Source: an uncultured Desulfobacterales bacterium
GTDB lineage: Bacteria; Desulfobacterota; Desulfobacteria; Desulfobacterales; G020354645
Assembly (NCBI GenBank): GCA_947259865.1
Contig: CAMYNZ010000234.1
Span: 1-6,100, forward strand
Direction: 5' to 3'
Length of the DNA: 6,100 bases
Shown: positions 1 through 4,707 of the stretch, piece by piece
Layout: every line of letters starts with the position of its first letter
Numbering within the stretch: the stretch's first letter is position 1
The notes under the pieces: model-generated
Database searches by the model: none
What the model was told of the DNA's origin: nothing
The model's input: the letters and a program-made list of their open reading frames with translations, nothing else
Position numbers and translations under genes: made by a program

Positions 1-144
1 ATTTCAAAAGAGGCTGTTATTGAACTGGCTCCTCTAAATAATTCGCTCATGGCAATCAACCGTCAGTTTGTAAGCGAATTTTCAAACGGATTTTCAACCA
101 ATGATCGTGTTACCATCGGCGAAGCCCTGTTGATAGATTTGTAA
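1..144 (+). CDS. 3' end of an unidentified gene (partial)
   Basis: The first frame is open from the window edge to a TAA at 142-144, giving the last 47 residues of a protein whose start lies outside. The peptide ends in FSTNDRVTIGEALLIDL. The segment from NNSLMAINRQFVSEFSNG to TIGEALL, an aromatic-rich helix followed by an 'xxTIGEAL' helix, is loosely like the end of caspase-fold peptidase C25 (gingipain-like) or CHAT-type domains, where a phrase such as 'TIGEAL' follows the last strand. That likeness rests on a few residues and is a guess only. No signal, membrane segment or repeat is visible in the fragment. The coding frame has no internal stop and the residue composition is ordinary, so a real gene end is likely, while its function is not determined. 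It is followed by almost 500 bases without a gene. Confidence 0.6.
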   Translation: MSKEAVIELAPLNNSLMAINRQFVSEFSNGFSTNDRVTIGEALLIDL

Positions 145-233
145 TCTCTATCTATACATAACACCTCGTTATTAATCGGATATCAATTTTTCATCCATCC
201 TCGATGTTAAATAATGGGTTTGCTTCGCACCTG

Positions 234-253
234 GAATATGCTATAACATATTC
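234..253. repeat. short hairpin, 7-bp perfect arms
   Basis: GAATATG (234-240) and CATATTC (247-253) are exact inverted copies around the 6-base loop CTATAA. No T-run follows on either strand, so it does not look like an intrinsic terminator. It lies in the non-coding gap between the truncated first gene and the universal stress protein gene. It could be a protein-binding dyad or chance. Confidence 0.35.
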
Positions 254-295
254 AATTAGTATGAATTGGGCAGATTCATAAGCAGCGTAAGCAGA

Positions 296-322
296 GAGAC
301 CCTTGGAAAATGTTCATTTTTG
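296..322 (+). repeat. left terminal inverted repeat of the 292-462 element
   Basis: This 27-base end starts GAGACCCTTGGAAAATGT and finishes TTTTTG. It pairs with 432-458 (23 of 27). The similarity to the copy at 2283-2318 continues a further 9 bases, to 331, through TTCAAGTTC. Confidence 0.6.
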
Positions 323-431
323 TTCAAGTTCAGGGACAGCAATCACGCAGTAAGCGAGATGAAGCACCCCGATAAAATTAGCGCAGCATTTCATTGGGCA
401 AGCAATGCACGGGGCAGGCGCAGCAAGCATG

Positions 432-458
432 CAAAAAGGGACATTTTGCAACGGTCTC
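432..458 (-). repeat. right terminal inverted repeat of the 292-462 element
   Basis: Read on the minus strand it starts GAGACCGTTGCAAAATGT and ends TTTTTG. The mismatches to the left arm are at positions 7, 11, 19 and 21 of the 27-base repeat. Beyond it the two arms diverge, which marks the inner border. Confidence 0.6.
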
Positions 459-484
459 ACAGATAGGTCCGACATTACTGAATT

Positions 485-511
485 AAAAGGCATAAATATA
501 TCATGCCTTTT
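485..511. terminator. bidirectional terminator-like hairpin
   Basis: AAAAGGCAT (485-493) and ATGCCTTTT (503-511) form a perfect 9-bp stem around a 9-base A/T-rich loop. Because one arm begins with AAAA and the other ends with TTTT, a transcript of either strand would end the stem in U residues, the form of a weak bidirectional intrinsic terminator. The stem has only three G/C pairs, so its strength is uncertain. It stands between the repeat element and the universal stress protein gene and would insulate that gene from upstream transcription. Confidence 0.45.
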
Positions 512-616
512 GCATATACCGATATTCGTCAGTGTCCATCCCTGAACTGCTCCCTTTACCCGCATCTAGCCCCCATACACCATTAATCTTTTAATTATAT
601 CAATATATTATAGTCT

Positions 617-1105
617 ATGCCTAAAGAAAAAAATATTTTATTTTGTACCGATTTTTCCGAGCATGCAAATACTGCCTTCGTTCACGCCGTGGACTGGGCC
701 AAGAAATACAATGCGAAGTTGCATCTTTTCAATGTGATTATGCCGGCGGATCCCTGCGGAAATTCAAATTCGAAAAAACCGCCGGATCCTCGTGATCCGG
801 ATCGAACTGTCGATACCGAAGAGGATATTATCCAACAGACCATTGGCGCTTTGAAATTGAAATACAAAGACTCATTAAATGCGTATATGAAGAACTATGA
901 GTTTGTCGTAAAAATTGGTACGCCGGATGTTGAAATTATAAAATACACTAAAGAAAATAGTATTGACATGATCATATTGGGTGCGCTGGGAATACCTGAA
1001 AAAGATCGGGCGACACGTGTGCGAACGGCAGCAAATGTCTCAAAGTTTGCGCCCTGTCAGGTGGTCGTTATTCAAAAAAATATTAACCAAGCTTTTGGAA
1101 TCTAG
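617..1105 (+). CDS. universal stress protein, UspA family
   Basis: This 162-residue cytoplasmic protein has the Usp alpha/beta fold. The first strand and nucleotide-facing Asp appear as ILFCTDFSEHANTAF (Asp12), then strand KLHLFNV (about 34-40), a helix at 68-94, the usual VKIGTPDVEII segment (98-108), strand DMIILGALG (117-125) and a final APCQVVVIQ strand (145-153). The family's ATP loop, G-x2-G-x9-G-[ST], is half present: Gly122 and Gly125 are there, but Val135-Arg136 stands where G-[ST] is expected. ATP binding is therefore doubtful. A hydrophilic Pro/Asp-rich insert at about 43-66 lengthens the loop after strand 2. There is no clear Shine-Dalgarno before the ATG at 617, but the N-terminus matches the family start well. 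A histidine kinase gene follows after 33 bases, probably in the same transcript. Family assignment is firm; the stress it answers to is unknown. Confidence 0.9.
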   Translation: MPKEKNILFCTDFSEHANTAFVHAVDWAKKYNAKLHLFNVIMPADPCGNSNSKKPPDPRDPDRTVDTEEDIIQQTIGALKLKYKDSLNAYMKNYEFVVKIGTPDVEIIKYTKENSIDMIILGALGIPEKDRATRVRTAANVSKFAPCQVVVIQKNINQAFGI

Positions 1106-1138
1106 ACTTAATAAATTCTATTCTTTGATGGTACAGAA

Positions 1139-2200
1139 ATGAAGCAACCGGACACATCTCAATTTCACGATTTGACATTTAAAAGCGTTTTAGATGCCCT
1201 GCCTTGCTATTTAACCATTCAAGATGCCGATATGAATATTCTTTTTGCCAATCAGACCTTTAGTGACGATTTCGGAAACGGAATTGGAAAGCAATGCTAT
1301 AAAGTTTTCCAGGGAACTGAACATAAATGCAGAGAATGTCCCGTTCAACAAACCTTTAGGGACAAAAAAATCCATATTGCCGAAGAAACCATTCGGCTGC
1401 AAGACGGTACGGCCAATCAGATGATTGTCTATTCAGCGCCGCTTTTCAATATTCTTGGCAATGTTTCGGCAGTTATAAAATTGCTAACAAATGTAAATAT
1501 GATTAAAGACGTACAAAGGGAACTCGTTACGATCGGTCAATCTTTTGCAGTATTGACCCACGATTTAAAGAATATGCTCGAAGGCCTCGAAGGGGGTGCC
1601 TATGTTGTCGACGAAGGAATAAAAGATCAGGATATGGAATTAACCAGCAAGGGCTGGCATATAGTAAGAAAAAATGTTTCCGAGATTTCAAGGGTCACGC
1701 AAAATATTCTTTATTCGTCTAAGAAGAGGAGTCCCGTACTTCAATCGGTGAAACCGCACGAGGTCGCTCGACAGGCCATCGAGCTTTTTCATGAAAAGGC
1801 CGGTGTATTGGAGATCCAACTCAACAGCCAGCTAAATCCGTCTTTACTTCAAACATCAATGGACTCTCCCAGTATAGTAAGGATGTTAAGCAATTTAATT
1901 TGGAATGCTTTGGAAGCCTGTGAGAAAGATGATCAAAAAGCGTCCAAATCCGTTATGGTTCGAGCAGATTATTATGATAAAAATCATTATATGTTTGAAA
2001 TTGAAGACAATGCTGACGGAATGGACGAATTAACGCAAGAAAATTTGTTCAAAGAATTTTTTTCCACCAAAGGCGATTCAGGGACCGGCCTGGGATTGCT
2101 TGTAGTTGATCGCATTGTGCGAGATCATGCGGGCAAAATTGAAATCCTGACTAAACCCGGGACGGGAAGTTTATTTAGAACAATATTCCGGATACAATAA
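1139..2200 (+). CDS. soluble PAS-domain sensor histidine kinase
   Basis: This 353-residue protein has no membrane segment, so it should sense a cytoplasmic signal. A PAS domain covers about 14-118 (VLDALPCYLTIQDADMNILFAN onward) and carries Cys53, Cys64 and Cys67 in a C-x10-C-x2-C pattern followed by Pro, a possible metal or redox site. The dimerisation helix holds THDLKN with phospho-acceptor His141. The catalytic ATPase domain shows the N box LSNLIWNALEA (250-260, Asn252/Asn256), the G1 box EDNADGM (289-295, with Ala292 where Gly is usual), the F box LFKEFFSTK (303-311) and the G2 box GTGLGL (315-320). It ends at the normal point for the fold (GTGSLFRTIFRI). No receiver domain or response regulator gene adjoins it, so the partner must be elsewhere. 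The universal stress protein gene 33 bases upstream probably shares its transcript, which suggests a common signal. No strong ribosome site precedes the ATG. Confidence 0.92.
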   Translation: MKQPDTSQFHDLTFKSVLDALPCYLTIQDADMNILFANQTFSDDFGNGIGKQCYKVFQGTEHKCRECPVQQTFRDKKIHIAEETIRLQDGTANQMIVYSAPLFNILGNVSAVIKLLTNVNMIKDVQRELVTIGQSFAVLTHDLKNMLEGLEGGAYVVDEGIKDQDMELTSKGWHIVRKNVSEISRVTQNILYSSKKRSPVLQSVKPHEVARQAIELFHEKAGVLEIQLNSQLNPSLLQTSMDSPSIVRMLSNLIWNALEACEKDDQKASKSVMVRADYYDKNHYMFEIEDNADGMDELTQENLFKEFFSTKGDSGTGLGLLVVDRIVRDHAGKIEILTKPGTGSLFRTIFRIQ

Positions 2201-2232
2201 CAGCATGGGCCGGGCTTCCACTTCTTCCCGGA

Positions 2233-2246
2233 AATACTCAAGTATT
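2233..2246. repeat. short dyad behind the kinase gene
   Basis: AATACT and AGTATT are exact inverted arms separated by two bases, 33 bases after the kinase stop codon. The tight loop and the lack of a following T-run argue against an intrinsic terminator. It lies between the convergent kinase and GNAT genes. Confidence 0.3.
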
Positions 2247-2255
2247 CTGTGGTTA

Positions 2256-2272
2256 ATCCGCCTGCGGCGGAT
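2256..2272. repeat. GC-rich palindrome, 7-bp arms, 3-base loop
   Basis: ATCCGCC-TGC-GGCGGAT is a perfect hairpin in a region otherwise rich in A and T. It lies directly beyond the repeat copy at 2283-2318 on the side that would be the inside of that element, so it is probably part of the same dispersed repeat. No T-run follows, so I do not call it a terminator, although the stem could still stabilise the 3' ends of the two converging transcripts. Confidence 0.5.
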
Positions 2273-2282
2273 CGCCCTCCTC

Positions 2283-2318
2283 GAACTTGAACAAAAATCG
2301 ATATTTTTCAAAGGTCTC
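2283..2318 (-). repeat. third copy of the dispersed repeat end
   Basis: On the minus strand this 36-base stretch begins GAGACCTTTGAAAAAT and ends TTTTTGTTCAAGTTC. It matches 296-331 at 31 of 36 positions with no gaps, the last 16 bases exactly. The first 11 bases (2318-2308) are the final codons and the TGA stop of the neighbouring GNAT gene, so the repeat reaches into the reading frame. No partner arm in the opposite direction is found between 2140 and 2250, so this copy is one-ended or decayed. Confidence 0.6.
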
Positions 2319-2841
2319 GCTCCATGACCAAATCATTCTGGATGTCGTTTCCCAATACGAATTTTTGGGTTCCAACCGGACGAAAACCCCATCTTTTATA
2401 AAACCGAATAGCCGGTTTATTATCCTCCCACACGCCAAGCCAAATAATCTTGTATCCTCTGCTTTCGGCTTCCTCGAGACAGGCCTGCATCAATGCGGTT
2501 CCATATCCCCTGCGGGTTATGTGATAATCGACATAGATTCTGGCAAGTTCTATGGACGCGGAGCTGGATAAACACCCCGGATTCTTGCGATCCGACAGTT
2601 TTGCATACCCGATCGGTTCTGTTTTTTTATAGGCCAGCAGGAACGTCGTAGACGAGTCACGCAATTCGGCTTGAATTTCGGTCAGCGAAAAATTTGCCGC
2701 CAGATAGGCTTCCATATCCTCGGGTCGATTGGCAGGACCGAAGGCATCCTTGAACATTCGAGCACCCATCTTCGCAAGAAGAGTGGCGTCATTTTCAGTG
2801 GCATATCGAATGCTTAAATCCGAACTTGACAATGAATGCAT
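2308..2841 (-). CDS. GNAT N-acetyltransferase, PaiA-like
   Basis: This 177-residue cytoplasmic protein would transfer an acetyl group from acetyl-CoA to an amine. From memory of the family it most resembles Bacillus PaiA, a polyamine (spermidine/spermine) acetyltransferase. The likeness shows in the N-terminal FKDAFGPANRPEDMEAYL (30-47) and in the run WLGVWEDNKPAIRFYKRWGF (134-153), with a conserved NDLVM near the end. The acetyl-CoA pyrophosphate loop is RRGYGTA (110-116) after strand IELARIYV (97-104), and Tyr148 is the likely general acid. The start ATG overlaps the stop of the upstream GNAT gene by one base (TGATG), implying translational coupling. The last codons and the TGA lie inside a dispersed repeat, yet the protein is about the normal family length. 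The substrate is inferred only from resemblance. Confidence 0.87.
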   Translation of the reverse strand: MHSLSSSDLSIRYATENDATLLAKMGARMFKDAFGPANRPEDMEAYLAANFSLTEIQAELRDSSTTFLLAYKKTEPIGYAKLSDRKNPGCLSSSASIELARIYVDYHITRRGYGTALMQACLEEAESRGYKIIWLGVWEDNKPAIRFYKRWGFRPVGTQKFVLGNDIQNDLVMERDL

Positions 2842-3248
2842 CAGTGCTCACGACCTGCGTAAATCCACATCGGTTCAGTTTGACCAGCACGCGCGAATCC
2901 CAAACTTTTATAAAAACCGATAGCCTTGCCATCCGCCACAAGCATTTGCTGATGGAAGGAAGAATATTTTTTTAAAAGCACCTCCATCATTCTGCGGCCA
3001 ATACCTTTGCCTTGCTGCTCAGGGTGAACCAATAAATGTGGATAGTAAACAACCAAATGGCCATCGGATATGGCGTTGCCCAAACCGACCAGCACTCCTG
3101 AAATTCTGGCAGTCACTAAGCTATGGGAATTTCTTAATGCTGCCATTAACTTTTGTGGCCTTTCAACCGAAGACCAACTATTAGCTCGGTAAATAGCTAA
3201 AGTCTCTTCGTCTTCTAAATTGTCATTAAGACTTATGTCCACTTCCAT
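2841..3248 (-). CDS. small GNAT-family N-acetyltransferase
   Basis: This is a compact, single-domain GNAT protein of 135 residues. Residue numbers here count from the ATG at 3248. The central strand YYPHLLVHPE (68-77) leads into the acetyl-CoA loop QQGKGIG (78-84). The C-terminal half has MLVADGKAIGFYKSLGF with candidate acid Tyr113 and ends MWIYAGREH. The pattern SDGHLVVYYPHLLVHPEQQG is typical of a widespread small-GNAT subfamily whose substrate is unknown to me. A frame-compatible TTG sits one codon upstream at 3251, but I prefer the ATG because AGGA lies 8 bases before it. The gene ends in TGATG, coupling it to the second acetyltransferase, so the two are probably co-expressed and may act on related amines. 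The two proteins are not close copies of each other. Confidence 0.87.
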   Translation of the reverse strand: MEVDISLNDNLEDEETLAIYRANSWSSVERPQKLMAALRNSHSLVTARISGVLVGLGNAISDGHLVVYYPHLLVHPEQQGKGIGRRMMEVLLKKYSSFHQQMLVADGKAIGFYKSLGFARAGQTEPMWIYAGREH

Positions 3249-3267
3249 CAAAGAATTCCTATGGTTG

Positions 3268-3304
3268 CATTATGAGTCTATCGGAAAGGTACATTCTCAT
3301 TATG
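3268..3304. promoter_or_regulatory. inverted repeat upstream of the GNAT pair
   Basis: CATTATGAG (3268-3276) and CTCATTATG (3296-3304) are inverted copies with one mismatch in nine, separated by 19 bases. They lie 20-56 bases upstream of the ATG of the first GNAT gene. Such a spaced dyad could be an operator or the base of a leader hairpin. No regulator gene is nearby and no promoter boxes are clear, so this is tentative. Confidence 0.3.
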
Positions 3305-3317
3305 TTATACTATTTCA

Positions 3318-3485
3318 CTACAAAAACTTCGGGGTCGCATCTTCCCTAATAAATGTTGTCTGATAAAGGCCAAATATACCAATTACAATAGGTACTGTTG
3401 TTATTATAACAAGATTGCACAACCCTCTAAACCCATCGATACCATATTTGGCAGATTTCGTTGCTGATGATTGCGCATTTGTCAT
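3318..3485 (-). CDS. putative small single-pass membrane protein (55 aa)
   Basis: This short reading frame begins with ATG at 3485 and ends at TAG (3318-3320). The protein has a polar N-terminal part with several Ser, Ala and Lys (2-20), one strongly hydrophobic segment LCNLVIITTVPIVIGIFGLY (22-41) long enough to span a membrane once, and a short charged tail FIREDATPKFL. Two basic residues (Lys13, Arg20) before the segment and acidic ones after it leave the topology unclear, with the N-terminus in the cytoplasm slightly favoured. The ribosome site is weak (GGA nine bases ahead). It lies in the same orientation as the flanking thioesterase and GNAT genes, in a gap that otherwise has no gene. 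I recognise no family. It could be a true small protein, the relic of a larger membrane protein, or chance. Confidence 0.42.
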   Translation of the reverse strand: MTNAQSSATKSAKYGIDGFRGLCNLVIITTVPIVIGIFGLYQTTFIREDATPKFL

Positions 3486-3587
3486 GATAGTAATTCCGGT
3501 AATAAAGCGATTAATATTTGAATCAGTGCATCGAACTATGGAGAAGATTAATATACTGCCGAATTATTTGGAAAAAACCGAGAGCAA

Positions 3588-3606
3588 AACTCATCACCAC
3601 TGAGTT
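3588..3606 (-). terminator. possible weak terminator after the thioesterase gene
   Basis: In the minus-strand transcript AACTCA and TGAGTT pair around a 7-base loop, just past the thioesterase stop codon. A few U residues follow directly, and a run of six T comes about 10 bases later. The stem is short and A/U-rich, so termination would be inefficient at best. Confidence 0.25.
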
Positions 3607-3610
3607 GATT

Positions 3611-4042
3611 TCACCGCACTCTGCGCCTATGTTCTTTTTCTTTCATTTTAATGTCAAATTTTTCTTTGTAAATTACAAATCGATGGTGTTTCCCTTGTGC
3701 AATTAGATCGACACCATCATGTGCCTGTACTTCAAACACAAGCTTACGACCATCAACCTCTATCAGTTTCACGCTTGTCGTCACTTCCATCCCAGGAGGC
3801 GTGGCTGCTAAATGGCTTACGTTTATGTGAATTCCGACAGTCTGCTCTTTAGGCCAGTCTAAATAAGGTTTAATTGCCTTTATGCAGGTCCATTCAATCA
3901 ATCCGATCATATAGCCCGTTGCAAATACTTCAGGCATTGCGAGAAATTCTTCTGATTCAGGGTATAGGGCTGGAACCGTCTTGGTTGATGGAATAGTAAA
4001 TTTGTGGACATATTCTATGCCGGGTTTCAATGTGTCTTTCAT
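3611..4042 (-). CDS. hotdog-fold acyl-CoA thioesterase, FlK-like
   Basis: This 143-residue protein should hydrolyse a small acyl-CoA. It follows the fluoroacetyl-CoA thioesterase FlK of Streptomyces cattleya closely along its length as I recall that sequence: KTVPALYPESEEF (21-33), PEVFATGYMIGLIEW (37-51), HLAATPPGMEVT (77-88) and AHDGVD (107-112). The FlK catalytic Thr42 and Glu50 are present at the same numbers, and the catalytic His corresponds to His77, shifted by a one-residue loop insertion; Gly70 matches FlK Gly69. Of the two FlK lid phenylalanines, Phe33 is kept but Phe36 is Met, so fluoroacetate specificity is unlikely and a housekeeping short-acyl role is more plausible. A good AGGAG lies 6 bases ahead of the ATG. 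The C-terminus has a basic run HRRRVR. It is on the same strand as its neighbours, but 125-base gaps on both sides leave operon membership open. Confidence 0.88.
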   Translation of the reverse strand: MKDTLKPGIEYVHKFTIPSTKTVPALYPESEEFLAMPEVFATGYMIGLIEWTCIKAIKPYLDWPKEQTVGIHINVSHLAATPPGMEVTTSVKLIEVDGRKLVFEVQAHDGVDLIAQGKHHRFVIYKEKFDIKMKEKEHRRRVR

Positions 4043-4110
4043 TTATATCTCCTAAACATAAAATGAATATCGGGTCTGCATACCGACTAATTTTTTGTAA
4101 CCCATATTGG

Positions 4111-4167
4111 CTATGCGATGACCACCGTAATATCATCGAGGCCTGTTTCGATGTAGTATCTATACGA
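4111..4167 (-). pseudogene. possible in-frame PP2C-like C-terminal remnant
   Basis: Directly after the TAA of the next gene, the same frame stays open for 18 codons and ends in TAG. The peptide contains ETGLDDITVVIA at its very end. An Asp-Asp-Ile-Thr followed by a hydrophobic strand close to the C-terminus is the usual last motif of PP2C and SpoIIE/RsbU-type phosphatases. Nothing else of such a protein is visible, so this may be the scar of a recombination that replaced the rest of a phosphatase gene, or coincidence. The DNA here also forms competing short hairpins (CATCGA/TCGATG and CGATGA/TCATCG). Confidence 0.2.
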
Positions 4168-4692
4168 TTAGTTTTTACAGTCTTTTTCTTCTACTGTTAT
4201 GCTTAAATTGTAATATGTATAAGGTTTTCCGCCAATATGAGGATGAGGAACCCACCAAAGCAGCCAATCTGAATTGTGCTTTGAAACGGTAACGGGAATA
4301 TTTTTTATCGTACAACTTTGAGCATTTAGGTCCACCTGACGGACTTTACCGGCCCATTTGGGTATCCAGGTGGAAAGATGCTCAAAGCATTCCTGCCAAG
4401 ATTTCCTGGCTTCTTTTGAAAAGGCGGCTAGTTTTTCCACCTCATGGCAGTCACCGACTTCAGGGTGAATCAGATGAACATAGTTATATTGCTCATCACT
4501 TGTTCCATTCGCTAGCACGTTTCCCATTGCGTCTAAAAAAAGTATCTCTGCTTCGGGAATAGCCTTCAGCTTTTTCCGGTTTACATCTTTAAAGTTGAGC
4601 TGAATAAAAAATGATGCATGTGTGACAGAATGCCAATATCCATACCCAAGGATGCAAACAATTATAATGACAATTACTAGTAATTTCCGCAC
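4168..4692 (-). CDS. exported or membrane-anchored protein of unknown function
   Basis: I do not recognise a family. With a GTG start at 4692 the product has 174 residues: a short basic N-terminus (MRK), a hydrophobic core LLVIVIIIVCILGYGYW (4-20), and then THA-SF, where Ala26 could be a signal-peptidase cleavage point. The protein is thus secreted to the periplasm or held by one N-terminal segment. The mature part is mixed alpha/beta with four Cys (82, 102, 127, 172) that might form disulfides, and an aromatic patch WLLWWVPHPH (143-152). I chose GTG because AAAGGA stands 6 bases before it; upstream TTG (4719) and ATG (4716) codons lack a ribosome site and lie inside the attC-like hairpin region. 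The gene follows that hairpin immediately, as a cassette gene would, and is on the same strand as its neighbours. Confidence 0.72.
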   Translation of the reverse strand: MRKLLVIVIIIVCILGYGYWHSVTHASFFIQLNFKDVNRKKLKAIPEAEILFLDAMGNVLANGTSDEQYNYVHLIHPEVGDCHEVEKLAAFSKEARKSWQECFEHLSTWIPKWAGKVRQVDLNAQSCTIKNIPVTVSKHNSDWLLWWVPHPHIGGKPYTYYNLSITVEEKDCKN

Positions 4693-4704
4693 AATGGTTC
4701 CTTT
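4693..4704 (-). promoter_or_regulatory. ribosome binding site that decides a GTG start
   Basis: AAAGGA (4704-4699 on the minus strand) is followed by six bases and then GTG at 4692. This favours GTG over the two upstream start codons, which have no purine-rich site before them. Confidence 0.55.
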
Positions 4705-4707
4705 GGT

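Larger units (their letters stand above)
292..462. mobile_element. MITE-like element with terminal inverted repeats
   Basis: The left end (296-322) and the reverse complement of the right end (458-432) match at 23 of 27 positions without gaps, with the consensus GAGACCnTTGnAAAATGT then TTTTTG. The enclosed sequence is about 163-171 bp. It carries no transposase and no credible gene, although loose open frames cross it on both strands. The left-end motif occurs a third time at 2283-2318, on the other strand, with 31 of 36 matches to 296-331, which shows it is a dispersed repeat and not a single hairpin. I see no clear target-site duplication at the borders. The arms are too far apart to be a simple terminator. 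Alternative readings are a structured non-coding RNA or a REP-like repeat. The termini are seen directly; mobility is inferred. Confidence 0.55.

Noticed and set aside
266..466. Open plus-strand frame of 66 codons across the repeat element
   Set aside because: It spans the two terminal inverted repeats, has no ribosome site, and its peptide is what the repeat gives when translated (a related peptide appears at 2253-2318 in the other copy). Treated as non-coding repeat.
314..565. Open minus-strand frame of 83 codons
   Set aside because: It also runs through the repeat and the terminator-like hairpin, has no recognisable domain, and is better explained as a by-product of the element.
2203..2250. 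Coding-like minus-strand stretch (EYFREEVEARP) between kinase and GNAT
   Set aside because: It is short, has no start, and the kinase C-terminus is complete at 2200. It is probably chance or part of the repeat context.
2256..2272. GC palindrome as a rho-independent terminator
   Set aside because: The stem is strong but no T-run follows on either strand. It sits at a fixed place beside a repeat end, so a repeat origin is the simpler reading.
2253..2438. Open minus-strand frame of 61 codons ending in FEEGDPPQAD
   Set aside because: It is out of frame inside the PaiA-like gene and its tail is a translation of the dispersed repeat and the GC palindrome.
3415..3706. Two plus-strand frames of 62 codons
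   Set aside because: They overlap the minus-strand small membrane frame and the end of the thioesterase gene, show no domain, and have no ribosome site.
4043..4167. A second attC site after the exported-protein gene
   Set aside because: A GTT (GTTACAA) is present but breaks the consensus at two positions, and no matching RYYYAAC box with a dyad is found at a suitable distance.
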